Shown piece after piece: positions 19,801 to 27,999 of a stretch of 64,000 nt of DNA; position 1 is the stretch's first letter; every line of letters starts with the position of its first letter. This DNA is from Andalucia godoyi (Eukaryota; Discoba; Jakobea; Jakobida; Andaluciidae), in assembly GCA_009859145.1 (NCBI GenBank), contig VRVR01000010.1, forward strand, positions 345,698 through 409,697, read 5' to 3'. The notes beneath the pieces were generated by a model. That model made no database searches and was not told where the DNA came from. It was given only the letters and a program-made list of their open reading frames with translations. The position numbers and the translations under genes were made by a program.

Positions 19801-21567
19801 GATGATAATATCAACCTGGGCCTCGGTTCTGGTGATCTTGATTTCGTACTCCAGTGGAACCTTTGTGGACGGGACGTCTGCGGAGGATTCCGACTTTGGC
19901 AAGACGAGGCGGAAGTCGATGAAACGAAGAAGATTCTGACTGGACAGCACAGGATAGGATTGCTGCTCGTGGAAAAACACGGCGTCCACGTGTTGGACGT
20001 GTCCACGAATTTCTTGCTTTTGGGGCCCGTCTGCAAAGAACAGCGCGATGTCCGACAACAAGACGTTGCAAACGTCCCTGTCCTCCCGTCCTGCAGCTCC
20101 ATCTCGGAGCACGCGCAGCATCAAATTGACCGATGCAATTTTGATATCCAACTCAAAGATGGATCGATCTCGGTACTCGAGAAGCTCCTTCTCATCCCAT
20201 CCGAGAGACGAGTACAGCTCCTGTCGATCGCTGTCCGAAATTTCTATGCTTGCCATTTCTTCGGGAGACAGCTTTTCCTTCTCACCCCATTTCCACAGAA
20301 TCGACGGCAGCTTTTTCCACGTGGACTTCTGCTCCGCCGATGCGACTGAATCCGTCGAGGGGGCCGAATTCTTGAGCGACGACCGGCTCTTGAAAGTCTC
20401 CTTCTCTTTTCGAAGTTCCTGAACTGCAAGCATTCGATACAGTCGCAGGTCATCCAGAGGAAGTTCCTTCTCAAAGTCTTCGAGTTCCTCATGTTCCTGG
20501 TCCGACAGAGGCAACTGCCACTTGCGTTTGTTCGTTCTCTTGTACAAAGAGATGTATTTTTGTCTATCTTGTCGACGTTGGCGCAAGTCGCTCCACTGCA
20601 ACTTCATCCTCGACGTGCCACGAAGCTCCCGACGAACAACGGTAGCTGCATACCTCCACCACTGGCCTGCATTTGCGTGAACTGGAACCGCGGGTCGCAG
20701 CGACGCGTATGTAACCGTCAGCCGAAAATTATTGAACACCTCTGCGATGCGAAGCAAGGAAATCCAATGCCGGTCGGAGAGTTCGATTCGCAACGTCTCC
20801 TGCAGACTAACAGAGAAGGAGTGCTGTGATTTGTTCAATCGCGAGACGGCGGAGATGTTCACGGGACGGATCAAAAACAATGGCGAGCGGCCCGAGCCAA
20901 AACCGATCTTTGGGTCCCAGAATGCCGAGGAAACCGAGAGTTCAAACAAGTCTATGCGCTTCATTAGTAGCTCATCCACGCCCTTCTCCTTCGACACATG
21001 ACGGCGACTGAACACAGGATCCCCGTTTTCGTCCACAGATCGAACAGACACTTCTCTCGCAGCAATGCGCATCGACTCTCCGTAATTCGCGTCCACCCAC
21101 TCTATCACAAAGTCGTCGATGTTAATGTGGATATTTTGGACAATAAGCTCGAGGAGCTGTGTAGAGAGACCCGGGACATGCTCCGGCTTCGGCAGGTCTT
21201 TGTCGCCCTGCACGAGGTTGTCCAACACGGACCTCTTGATTTTCAAGATCAAACTTTGCAGTTTCTCTGGATCAATATCCTTGACATTCAGCGAGGATAT
21301 TCGGATGATGACATTTCGCAAGTCGATGTGAATGGATTCCGTCCCCAGGGTCTTCCAAGGAATCTTGATTGCCATCGTTCCGATCTGCGACTCTGGATGC
21401 ATTTGAAAGGGAAGTCCAAATTGCAGAAACAAGTCGTCTTTCAGTTTGATGTTGGACAGTCGCAGATCGCCATGAATCAGAGACATGTGAAGCGAGGAGA
21501 AGTCCACTCCTTGGATGTACTTGCCCACCGATTTGGAGAGCAAGTACGCCACCGTGTTGTCAAACAT
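13858..21567 (-). CDS. VPS13: VPS13-family bridge-like lipid transfer protein
   Basis: The protein is 2569 residues in a single uninterrupted exon from the ATG at 21567. The N-terminal chorein domain is clear: 'MFDNTVAYLLSKSVGKYIQG' with 'LIHGDLRLSNIKLKDD' and 'LGLPFQMHPESQIG'-like spacing, about residues 1-110. The long middle holds beta-rich RBG-type repeats. The VPS13 adaptor-binding (VAB/SHR-BD) region lies around 1500-2050 ('FENLLPIPATFECF' type strands with conserved Asn). The C-terminal ATG2_C/DH-like part is near 2330-2480 ('WQMVKVLGHLDFMGNPASLL', 'LGEGFIKGSEALAQGIRGGL'). VPS13 proteins span membrane contact sites and carry bulk phospholipid. The length is at the short end of the family (about 3000 in yeast and animals) and the basic C-terminus lacks an obvious PH domain. 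Paralogue type (A/C versus D) is not decided. Confidence 0.93.
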   Translation of the reverse strand: MFDNTVAYLLSKSVGKYIQGVDFSSLHMSLIHGDLRLSNIKLKDDLFLQFGLPFQMHPESQIGTMAIKIPWKTLGTESIHIDLRNVIIRISSLNVKDIDPEKLQSLILKIKRSVLDNLVQGDKDLPKPEHVPGLSTQLLELIVQNIHINIDDFVIEWVDANYGESMRIAAREVSVRSVDENGDPVFSRRHVSKEKGVDELLMKRIDLFELSVSSAFWDPKIGFGSGRSPLFLIRPVNISAVSRLNKSQHSFSVSLQETLRIELSDRHWISLLRIAEVFNNFRLTVTYASLRPAVPVHANAGQWWRYAATVVRRELRGTSRMKLQWSDLRQRRQDRQKYISLYKRTNKRKWQLPLSDQEHEELEDFEKELPLDDLRLYRMLAVQELRKEKETFKSRSSLKNSAPSTDSVASAEQKSTWKKLPSILWKWGEKEKLSPEEMASIEISDSDRQELYSSLGWDEKELLEYRDRSIFELDIKIASVNLMLRVLRDGAAGREDRDVCNVLLSDIALFFADGPQKQEIRGHVQHVDAVFFHEQQSYPVLSSQNLLRFIDFRLVLPKSESSADVPSTKVPLEYEIKITRTEAQVDIIILQRLVSFFSPPYHVNVSTVRWSSQLLSTRALDQLYFGSSAGSPNCNIRIDAPRIVFFLTHGQRMRDPSRFLTVDLGSVDVQSTAEYPVQAKLYGVTMSTSQNAHHSMFRPLSLYWFVEPSGDSRLQVERSFRVLLNVTDITFLTAVLDEVAVFTENPFGQFKPFEQQKFQSAVVVSGCVESSAKAPSSSDISQAKTLEGSYAAHLHPNNQILLFTEEDTSLPEYIITVFSVSISSLQHGILIINDSISLTFQRSSEMLQWFEALLWRLDSLRFGIRADQALLQAREAAFIERPKSINARSITVDLNRCEIVVLLTPVSEVLHDQSILSSDGLPHFPQCTLLCAVVSCEMRRTFSGDVDASDISLRDVHVYLRDSVFTESQYSSNGKDSNQIIQTDIIHSFDANVRVNALFAKHSGKITNWEVIANFQRLGARISLQDMVMCVECLAFIDKSIQESRQSLRRPTHFVPAAVADAFEYIDDVTERIGAGIKASFRFSESLEAVIIDDLRGFDVPILKLAANALHMDVIVDSGFLDIGLTSDVCITSYSLVFGSWEPLLDRTPLSANLMIKTWKLFVSEQKESSTRGISLEDYTGGPQTQVQVTFPNSVDLTCTAAAIHSVLWIQQQCRQMEITALPTSLSSADISQQIATRKEYRRSCLALKSAYHPFRVINKLGTPIVMSVYAAASGSAASAQLSVAVPNPSTPTSRDHRKLLEQFIEDQESFGFHFPDSSRYSHFPTADASRRIAISIPEFGLEFQDVSVHCEGHHKFSAFGGIASASSSPSSSNQSHIGITVRVINNTRHIFVHTSVLIRNLSSLDLNIFSHPTRYENRSLIGNLIPYGEHEATPGESGLSAEDDDHSFFVPLPSVVRSFGISFAPSYDVTTDLAGDPIPWSALWKRTVPFRSLRSFEYQQEPGSATKKSFFVLADAEVSSDSSMCILSIVPPVSFENLLPIPATFECFSSSEPFLNEAPLWKHELRSGECCPIEILNPKTDLHVRIIPAGLWKPSDVVKVHFPVTQSTPEVLPEKVALRDIYDRETFLRVNSSLDGLLVRTVSIWVDAWVVNSSGRNFAILTQPSVIKNASQLGRMFSSSSWELSPGIPFSMTENPVAPWDFDGTFVQSSGGHPAFPPVLLSFSDSNKKRHSVRLALGPSVVSESFPIHAGASMSNVSCHSRTECVDFSVTVKPAPGKFFRSSLITVRPHFIAVNGMLAGNHSEKSAGSLDDSQHDHLVVEIVQPTLHGDRRYLSAGQSESSGTFSVVSTIEPKAVSPIFFTNPSSREVQIRIGGQLLDCRLNLAHVCNQEAELVVPGADDVKTSRWVRISNEFSDGQMMLCISPSEGGPPFQLSNFLSESVTFRQLTSEKDTEGGDPVTVDAGGTIPFAWRNPQAAHVVRIEYRGEKKAILLEDVDQRPLLLIDHGAGGTKVFAQVSLEGSRRVLRLYSSEPGLSKPMQTPRNTWLFKLTVAAGSICLVDNVPKEILNAGFKKFGLHLENSGTDMLCDFILGDLQVDNMLADARFPTVLSVDQHREAETKKNVFSFKRKSRQSPKHDAVEAQQESRPLLYVSYSQSLLFPRPTIYINYLSFLMQKLRVSVDESMVRELYRFALASGLYDPSTHEINQQLLEEFGNEAGDFGLQSLAADSHWTKIQTIRHQRDATSVSSFILFIRVLHLNSVSVTFSLHGSDFDRDLIPSSRGHLPSDEPLTPILPPPFPIDRLPFASLLASVGLLFSNISDANISLKSLFLQHVHGSPETIGRLLIDHYKENIMWQMVKVLGHLDFMGNPASLLEDISSGVREFFSDPEESFTLSPDLFARGLARRSQNLISNTIEASFTSATRATSSLGRAAAGASGDDRFISRMDSNEKDEVKHLGEGFIKGSEALAQGIRGGLDDFLSLTDPSAGKLIGIVGKPVAGALAFANRVSQGAQNTATSLRSGSASSKSPRSNVAGSSNKSSASKQREGRMRPPRKLEPGKPIGIRSV

Positions 21568-22224
21568 TGGAGCTTAAGCTTGAGCTTGAGTTGGAGTTGG
21601 AGTTGATGATTTACTTGCCTGTGAACAGAGAAAAGACGATGAAGAAGTAGATGCAAAAGCGAAGGCGAGCGCGTCTCACGGCGTGTTGTTCTTCCAATAC
21701 GTCGTCACTACTACAAACCACTGCTATCGTAATCCTACACCAACAACGATGAGCCAAAAGCAAAAGAACAAAGGTTTCGATAACAACGTACTGTGACACG
21801 CAGCTTCTCGAGACATTTTCGCTCCCGGGAGAAAGCATAAAAGGATGAAACCCCGTTCAAAAAGGGAAACTTAAAAATACGATATTGGATGCATCAGTCG
21901 AAGTTCTACTTGATAGAACTTCGCACATATGGAAACATCCACTTCAGTGGAACACGTCAACACGACACACACCGCCGAGTCCATTTGCCCCAAGGAAACA
22001 CCCGCATGCACTGCACAGAGGTCCACAAGCCGCACTCGTCGTGTTTTCAGGAGAAACGTTCAATATGAGATGCCAGCATGTCCTCCTTTGGATGTCGACG
22101 ACTCGTTGACAGTACTTTAGGATCCGCAACGCATCTACATATTCCCCCAATCAAGTGCCAGCGCAACAAAACACGTTGTAAGAAGCAGATAGATTCTTTC
22201 AAAAGCTCGAGGGGTAATACCCCC
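21568..22224. other. VPS13 upstream region and adjacent 3' region
   Basis: Contains a short degenerate GGAGTT/GAGCTT tandem right before the VPS13 ATG (about 21570-21606) and otherwise unique sequence. Short frames only. Confidence 0.45.
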
Positions 22225-22226
22225 TC
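22209..22226. repeat. Hairpin overlapping the stop codon of the minus-strand gene
   Basis: Inverted repeat GAGGGG-TAATAC-CCCCTC, a 6-bp GC-rich stem, lies immediately at and after the TGA (22227-22225) of the minus-strand gene. It could act in 3'-end formation or be chance. Confidence 0.4.
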
Positions 22227-22650
22227 AGAACCTTGAGATTAAATTAAAAATAAAATTACGTTTAACAGAGGGAAAAAAATAGAACGGAAGAAAAGGGGGG
22301 AAAAAGACATACTTCAACTTCTCGACGTACTTTTCTTGGAGTCGAGACTCGTCGGCAGCTCGGATTGCAGCGGCTGTGGACTGCTTTACTTGCACACGGT
22401 TGACCATTTCGTCGTACGCAGGACCCCGAGCTTGCTTGACTTCGGAAATGATCGATCGTGAGTGCGGAACCTCTCGCGGGACCTTGTCTGTGCATCGCGG
22501 CTTCTTTCCGCTCGACCGATGGCCTGCCGTAGTGCTCATCTCGTTTCGAAGCAGCTTTCGATAGCTTTGCGGCAGAGAATTCACCAAGGTGTTGTAGTGC
22601 CGCTGGCGGCCTCGTGGTTCCACCGAAATGGTCTTCGTCGCTTCGGCCAT
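22225..22650 (-). CDS. Small basic protein with a probable 81-nt intron
   Basis: Starts at the ATG at 22650 (MAEATKTISVEPRGRQRHYN). The first 112 codons are coherent, charged and helical up to 'LQEKYVEKLK'. There the sequence becomes GTATGT, a perfect 5' splice site (intron start 22312), followed by pyrimidine/Phe-rich filler, a TTAAAC branch-like motif and a CAAG acceptor (intron end 22232). Splicing gives ...VEKLKF and the same TGA at 22225-22227, for 114 residues. The intron is 81 nt (27 codons) and stop-free, so unspliced RNA stays in frame and would give 141 residues with a hydrophobic insert. No family is recognised. A CT microsatellite lies directly upstream of the ATG. Confidence 0.55.
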   Translation of the reverse strand: MAEATKTISVEPRGRQRHYNTLVNSLPQSYRKLLRNEMSTTAGHRSSGKKPRCTDKVPREVPHSRSIISEVKQARGPAYDEMVNRVQVKQSTAAAIRAADESRLQEKYVEKLKYVFFPPFLPFYFFPSVKRNFIFNLISRF

Positions 22651-22672
22651 CTCTCTCTCTCTCTCTCTCTCT
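22651..22672. repeat. (CT)11 microsatellite in 5' leader
   Basis: Directly 5' of the ATG of the small minus-strand gene. Confidence 0.9.
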
Positions 22673-22815
22673 GTGTTCTAATGCGCGCGTGCGTGCTATG
22701 AAAATTGCGTCCATTCAGGAGAAAAAAAATATAATAAACAGCAGTTAGACTGATGGACGAGGTGTTGGAAGCACGAAAAGCCCGATTTGAAATTTGATGG
22801 TCCTAACGACTTCTT

Positions 22816-24966
22816 TTATATTACAGCAGATTGCTCGCTTCCAACTGATTCGAGAACAGGGGGAGGGCAAAAACAAACCGAAGATGGTGGAAAATGCGAA
22901 ATGCACAGCGAGACAGGCAGGCAGCAGTCAACGTGCAAAATCAAAATCGTGCAGAAAATGCAGAAGAAACTAAGGGACACTAGTTCCGGTAATTGTACAA
23001 ACAAAAAACGTACAGAAAGAATACAAGCGATGATGGTAATGTAACAAAGCCGTGCAGACCGGCAGGCAGATAGATAGGCTACTTCTTCTTCTTTTTTTTT
23101 GCCTGCGGCCTTTCCCTTTTTGCCCTTCTTTCCCTTCGCTTCGCCGAACGGATTTGCAAACAGTCCGACACCCGGCAACGGCAGCCCACGAACGCACGAG
23201 TCATGAGACCGGTCTTCGGGGACAAGGATTCCCTTCTCGATGATCGACGAATAGAGTGGAACGCCCTTCTTTGCCAAGGCTTGGCGAATCCGATCGCACT
23301 CGCGAAGTTGCTCGAGCCTGTATTCGGATGGCGGTGCAACATAATAAATATCTGGAACAAGTGACTTGGCTGGCGCCTCGGCCTCTTCGTCTGCAGCACC
23401 CTTTCCCTTCTTCTCCTTCTCCTTTCCCTTTCCCTTCTTTCCTTTCTTGCTATCGTCGCCCTTCTTTCCTTTCTTCTTGTCTCCTTTTCCAGACGCACTG
23501 CTGGGAGGTCGAGACGCTGCCGTTGGATCCGGCATCGAAAGTTCCTGAGCTGGAACAACCACGTCAGGAAACCCGGAGTAACGGCGAGTCGACCCATGCG
23601 GGGTCTGGAACCCCCTTGGCCTTTCTTCGTCATCTTGATCAACAAAGTTGAGCTCCGCCATCTTGCTGATCAGGACGCTCGACGATCTCGCAGACTCTGC
23701 ACGCCGCGTGATTTCCTCTTCAACTCGAGATCGATGAGTTGACCATGCGCGCACAACCTTTGAAAACTCACGTTCCTCCAAAACAGCCTCCGTCTGCGCA
23801 GCTCGTTTTGTCAGCCACAGTGTCTCCATGGCCTTTTCTCTTGGATCCACCTCATCGGAGAACGACTGCGATGGAATCAGCCGCGTCGTCTGCAGAGACA
23901 TTGCCATGGAAGTGGACCCTGGAGAAGTGCGCGGGCGTTTGAATACGTCGTCTTCTGCACTGGAGTCGTTTACCCTGTTGGAAACAGGTCGCGCAGAGGG
24001 GACCACTGCAGGTCGCGTCAGCGCCGACGACACCAAATTTCTTCTGCGGAACGACGCAATCCCTGCGGCGGCATCAGTGGACACTTCAGACCGCGCAGAC
24101 CGCAAAGAGTAGCCCGTGTTTGCGCCCATAGAGCGCGGCGTATCAGGGAGAAAATCTTCTCCCGACACAAAGAAGGACTCTGCATCAGGGTTATTTTGGT
24201 TGGGAGGAGACACAGATCGGCCGTTGGACGACTCGTGCTGCATTCGAATCTGCGTCAATCGGGGGACCCACTCAGGACTTTGCTCATTCTGGTGCAGTTT
24301 CAGCGACGACGACAGCGGCGGCGGAGGTTGCTGCGCAGCTTTTCTGGAGGCAAGAGGTTTGATTGTCAGACCGAGTCCCTGACGATCGGAAGAATGCATG
24401 AAGAGCTCGGACTGTTCGTGAGTTTTGGAGAGCTCAATCGTTGTCGAATTCGCAGTGCTGGACTGCGCACCAAAGGTCTTTGCAGTCGGTGGTCTCAGTT
24501 CCACCAGTCGCTTTCTCTTTTCTCGGTACCAGTTATAAACGCGTTCGATGTTCACTTTTCGTTCAAACACATCTGCAAGCGCAATGCACTCTCTCAGCAC
24601 CGATTTCAAAAGCGAGTACAACGCAAATGCGCGTTTCTGATCGCGATCCGCATCAGAGGAAATCACCGCGTATCCATACCTCTCAATATCTCGAAGCATT
24701 TCCTGGAAATGCTTATCCTTCTCCAGCAACGAGTCTGTATACGACCGCAGGTTGATGTTTCGGTCGCCCAGCAGCAACAATTGCTTTGCTTCCGACTCCT
24801 TGTTGCTGTTGCTACTGCTGCTGCTGTTATTAAGGTCGGCAAAGAGTGACGCGAGCTTCTGGTCTGCATCCCACAAGAGTCTTGAAACAGCAGACTGTTC
24901 TTGATGCTGCGACGACGATACTCCAAGAAACCGACTCCCTTCGCTCTTTTTCCCAGTAACGATCAT
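22816..24966 (-). CDS. Unknown protein with central Lys/Gly-rich region; C-terminus uncertain
   Basis: The protein is 716 residues as read from the ATG at 24966 (MIVTGKKSEGSR); the frame upstream to 25005 opens only with TTG. The N-terminal 160 residues are helical, with 'LLEKDKHFQEMLRDIERYGY' and 'RVYNWYREKRKRLVELRPP'. A long Ser/Pro-rich disordered region follows, then a helical stretch 'EEREFSKVVRAWSTHRSRVEEEITRR', then (KKGKKG)-type clusters and a conserved-looking 'DIYYVAPPSEYRLEQLRECDR' block. After the final poly-Lys stretch (near 23092) the frame turns into hydrophobic Cys/Leu-rich text that looks non-coding. One base fewer in the A9 tract would end the protein at TAG 23079-23081. It resembles lineage-specific flagellar or cytoskeletal proteins, but I cannot name it. 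Confidence 0.7.
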   Translation of the reverse strand: MIVTGKKSEGSRFLGVSSSQHQEQSAVSRLLWDADQKLASLFADLNNSSSSSNSNKESEAKQLLLLGDRNINLRSYTDSLLEKDKHFQEMLRDIERYGYAVISSDADRDQKRAFALYSLLKSVLRECIALADVFERKVNIERVYNWYREKRKRLVELRPPTAKTFGAQSSTANSTTIELSKTHEQSELFMHSSDRQGLGLTIKPLASRKAAQQPPPPLSSSLKLHQNEQSPEWVPRLTQIRMQHESSNGRSVSPPNQNNPDAESFFVSGEDFLPDTPRSMGANTGYSLRSARSEVSTDAAAGIASFRRRNLVSSALTRPAVVPSARPVSNRVNDSSAEDDVFKRPRTSPGSTSMAMSLQTTRLIPSQSFSDEVDPREKAMETLWLTKRAAQTEAVLEEREFSKVVRAWSTHRSRVEEEITRRAESARSSSVLISKMAELNFVDQDDEERPRGFQTPHGSTRRYSGFPDVVVPAQELSMPDPTAASRPPSSASGKGDKKKGKKGDDSKKGKKGKGKEKEKKGKGAADEEAEAPAKSLVPDIYYVAPPSEYRLEQLRECDRIRQALAKKGVPLYSSIIEKGILVPEDRSHDSCVRGLPLPGVGLFANPFGEAKGKKGKKGKAAGKKKEEEVAYLSACRSARLCYITIIACILSVRFLFVQLPELVSLSFFCIFCTILILHVDCCLPVSLCISHFPPSSVCFCPPPVLESVGSEQSAVI

Positions 24967-26502
24967 TTTTCCTTCGCCACCTTGCCGAGAAAAAAAATGA
25001 AACAAAACTGGCAGAACAAGTTTTCAGCAACTCTACGTACAACAATGCTTTCCACAATAAATAAAACTAATTTCTTTTCTATTTTTTAATTAAAAAAAAA
25101 TTTAAAAAATAGATACAAAGAAAAGAAAAGAAAAAGACGGGAAAAAAACTCTGGTTGGAGAGAATTGCCAAAGGAATACAGAAAAAACGTCAGACTCCAA
25201 TTGCTATCGGGTTTTCTATTTTGTTTTTTCCTTGTCGCAAGAGAGACGGAGAGAAATCGTTTGAAACGGTTGGAAAAGCCCGCGTGCATCCGTCGTACGG
25301 GCACGCATGAGCAAAAAACGTTTGTTGTCCGTTTTGTAATGCACGCTTGACCCCTACTTTACCGCACGTGCTCATCCGTGCGACTTTTTTCCATTCATGC
25401 CAGTCCATCGTCATTCCGATGCCCGCCCCCAGACGGTCAGATGCAGGTGTCTTCACTCTCGAAAAACATATTATGATATTATCCCTTTGTGTTTATGTTG
25501 TATGCGACGCCTGCTGAGACAAGAATGCGGAGTATGCGTGGTCACGGCAAGTGCGCGTTTTGTGCCTGAGGGGCGACTGGGGGCGACTGCGGGGAGAAGC
25601 AAGCAAGCACGGATGGGAGAGGGGGGAATCAGCCGATCAGGGAACCTCACTTTTCCCGTTTCTGTTGCGACGCCCTCCACTCGAAAGCGTCCAGAAGCGA
25701 GCGGTGGAGGAATATGGTAGTAATACCGGGATGATATCAACGTGCGTTGGTGCTGCATCCGATTGTTTGCACGCATAGCTGCATTTTCTTTTTTCCTGTG
25801 CGATGAGGGCGGCTCATAACTGCATGCAAGCAAGCGGACTGAGGCATCTAATTTTTCCTCCCCGTCCAAATGGGGGTTTTTCCAAGTGACATTGCATTGA
25901 TGCTCAAAACGGAAATGCGACTGCTTTGTGTGGAGCGGTGCTGCTGGTTGGGTTACAAAATACCAGACTAGCCAAGAACGGACAAGTGGTGGCGCATTGC
26001 TGCGAAGCAGTGCCAATAGTTCAGGGTTCATGCAAGCTGAAAGTGCGCTCTGCTGATTGGCTGGACGACAAGTCAACAACCGTTTCCGTCTGGTTTGTCG
26101 CATTGCTCCCACGTTCTCTCGTTGTTGACGTCTGCTCCGACTACCGGCTGATCTTCTAGCATTAAAACGTTTCCTTTTCCAAGAACTTTGGATGTCAAAA
26201 AAGCGCAGAGGATGCCTTTCGAGCAAGACATGCATTCGGTTTTGCTTGCAGCGGAGCGTTGTTGCATCATCGCACGCGGAATGCACTGCAAATTCTCACG
26301 CTTTTTCTGATCGCTGCATCCCAAAAGAAACGAATTTGTTCTCTCTCCCGTTTCCGACCAAAACTTGCAGTCTGACGAAGGCAGAATGCTCGTCAGGTAC
26401 ATGCCGGTGTTTGCTTCCCGTGCAGTTACTTTTTTGTATCGTTCTTCTTTTTTATTTTTATTTTGCTGCATGTTCTGCAATCAACGTGCATTTTATCCCA
26501 TT
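24967..26502. other. 1.5 kb divergent intergenic region
   Basis: Lies between divergent genes. It has AT-rich sequence near 25080-25150 and then GC-balanced sequence with one long open minus-strand frame (see the separate entry). No clear gene. Confidence 0.45.
25471..26235 (-). CDS. Doubtful 254-residue orphan frame
   Basis: An open minus-strand frame runs from the ATG at 26235, and continues upstream to a GTG at 26286. It is not a shadow of any other gene, and a 270-codon open run is unlikely by chance at this base composition. However, its residues are rich in Arg, His, Ser, Cys and Pro, like translated spacer, and no motif is seen. Treat as a candidate only. Confidence 0.2.
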   Translation of the reverse strand: MHVLLERHPLRFFDIQSSWKRKRFNARRSAGSRSRRQQRENVGAMRQTRRKRLLTCRPANQQSALSACMNPELLALLRSNAPPLVRSWLVWYFVTQPAAPLHTKQSHFRFEHQCNVTWKNPHLDGEEKLDASVRLLACSYEPPSSHRKKENAAMRANNRMQHQRTLISSRYYYHIPPPLASGRFRVEGVATETGKVRFPDRLIPPSPIRACLLLPAVAPSRPSGTKRALAVTTHTPHSCLSRRRIQHKHKGIIS

Positions 26503-27345
26503 ATGAGGATGTTCCGACGTTTACCGGACGACGGTGTTTCTTTCAACAGCACGCAATGCTGCATCTCTTCTGACAGTTCCGCAAGCCGTCGCGAACCGGA
26601 CCGTTCATTAACGTCCCAGTTTCATGTTTTTGATCCAGTTCACGGGCAGACTGCGAAGCCGGCTCTTCGAGAGCGCAGGTCCAAACAGCGCAGCACCCTC
26701 GTGCCAAGTGCTACGCACAAGATTCCGTGGACGAGCAACGAAATCGAGCAGCTTTGCCGTGGAATTGAGCAGTTCGGAACTGGCCGTTGGAGTGCCATAT
26801 CCAAGTCGCTTGGCACGCGAACTCCTCTCCAGGTGAAGAACTATGTGAGCCATCACCGTGAGAGGCTGTCTACGCTTCTTCGCGAGCGCGGTTACTGTCA
26901 ACCCGGGGTAGCTGTAGGGCTGCATCAGTCAGAAGAGCAAGGAGAGCAAGAGCATCAGAAGCGGTATCTTCGAACCGCAAGTAACGTGTCGAGTGGCACA
27001 TTTTCATCATCATCGTCATCGTCGTTGTCTTCTTCTTCTTCTTCCTTTTTCTCGTCAGACGGTCCACGGTCCCTTGCGAGTGACGCACCGGCCTTGGATG
27101 TTATGGGAGTCTGCATTCCCGACCGTCGCTTTTGGAGCAACATCACTGCACCACCCGCCGCAACTCCTTGTGTGACGACGGTAAGGAGCATGCGACCGCG
27201 GTCCAATGCGATCGATGGCTGCCCTGCATGGGTTGATGAGCCGACGTTTCAATTGGAAGCTATGCGATATTCCAGACCGTTTCTCCAGCTCGATATCCTG
27301 TCTTTGTGTTCTGATCTCTCTGCCCATGTAAACGCATACTTGTAG
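26503..27345 (+). CDS. SANT/Myb-domain protein
   Basis: The protein is 280 residues from the ATG at 26503 (MRMFRRLPDDGV); upstream in-frame ATGs at 26386 and 26401 would add a hydrophobic, unlikely leader. A single Myb/SANT repeat spans about 75-135: 'IPWTSNEIEQLCRGIEQFG' then 'TGRWSAISKSLGTRTPLQVKNY' with the first two aromatic positions as Trp and the third as Tyr, as in the telobox/SHAQKYF-like single-Myb group. A Ser/Gln-rich stretch and a poly-Ser tract follow, then no other domain. It is likely a DNA-binding regulator; the target is unknown. Confidence 0.8.
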   Translation: MRMFRRLPDDGVSFNSTQCCISSDSSASRREPDRSLTSQFHVFDPVHGQTAKPALRERRSKQRSTLVPSATHKIPWTSNEIEQLCRGIEQFGTGRWSAISKSLGTRTPLQVKNYVSHHRERLSTLLRERGYCQPGVAVGLHQSEEQGEQEHQKRYLRTASNVSSGTFSSSSSSSLSSSSSSFFSSDGPRSLASDAPALDVMGVCIPDRRFWSNITAPPAATPCVTTVRSMRPRSNAIDGCPAWVDEPTFQLEAMRYSRPFLQLDILSLCSDLSAHVNAYL

Positions 27346-27546
27346 TGCATCTCGCACCTCCCCAAATCCAGCCTGTCGTCCAATCCACGGTGCTGCTTGA
27401 GGGTTCGATAGAAACAGACAAGCAAGCACAAAGAAAGACCAGAAAGAATGTCATCTTTTTATTGTATTTATTTGCCGGACATCGACTGTAAGCGGCAAAA
27501 CCTCTCAATTTAAAAAGAAAATCAAATAAAGCGCCCCCCCTTTCGG

Positions 27547-27588
27547 CAATCCCAGACGGGCAATCCCAGACGGGCAATCCCAGATGAC
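27547..27588. repeat. 14-bp tandem repeat, 3 copies
   Basis: Unit CAATCCCAGACGGG, two perfect copies and a third ending ATGAC. Confidence 0.85.
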
Positions 27589-27742
27589 AATTCCCGAGCG
27601 CCCATTTTTCCTTTAAGGAAAACCGAAAACACAAACGAAACCCCCCCATTTTCCTTCTAAACTTCGACCGAGTTTCGAATCCATTCCAAACCTTTTCTGT
27701 TTTTTAATATCTCGTTTTTCTCTCTTCCTTTTTTCCTTTTCC

Positions 27743-27800
27743 TTTTACTTTTACTTTTACTTTTACTTTTACTTTTACTTTTACTTTTACTTTTACTTTT
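27743..27800. repeat. (TTTTAC)n minisatellite
   Basis: Nine to ten tandem copies of TTTTAC. The same TTTTAC hexamer occurs in the palindromic elements near 1 and 2 kb. Confidence 0.9.
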
Positions 27801-27920
27801 TATTATTCATTTTTAATTTGGCGTTTCATCTTTGTGTCTGACTAGTCACGCTTTGAGCAGGAAAAGAAGAAGAAAAAGAAGGAAGATTGATTTTTTAAAT
27901 TTAAATTCAAGTTTAAAGAA

Positions 27921-27970
27921 GAAGAGAAAAGAAGAGAAAAGAAGAGAAAAGAAGAGAAAAGAAGAGAAAA
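27921..27970. repeat. (GAAGAGAAAA)5 decamer array
   Basis: Five perfect decamers 30 bases upstream of the ATG at 28000. The purine-rich leader may lie in the 5' UTR. Confidence 0.9.
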
Positions 27971-27999
27971 GAGAGAAAGGGTAATAACAAGAACAGCGA

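Larger units (their letters stand above)
27346..27999. other. Intergenic with three tandem repeats
   Basis: Holds the 14-bp, 6-bp and 10-bp tandem arrays listed separately. The last lies directly in the 5' leader of the LSD1-type gene. No gene. Confidence 0.6.
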
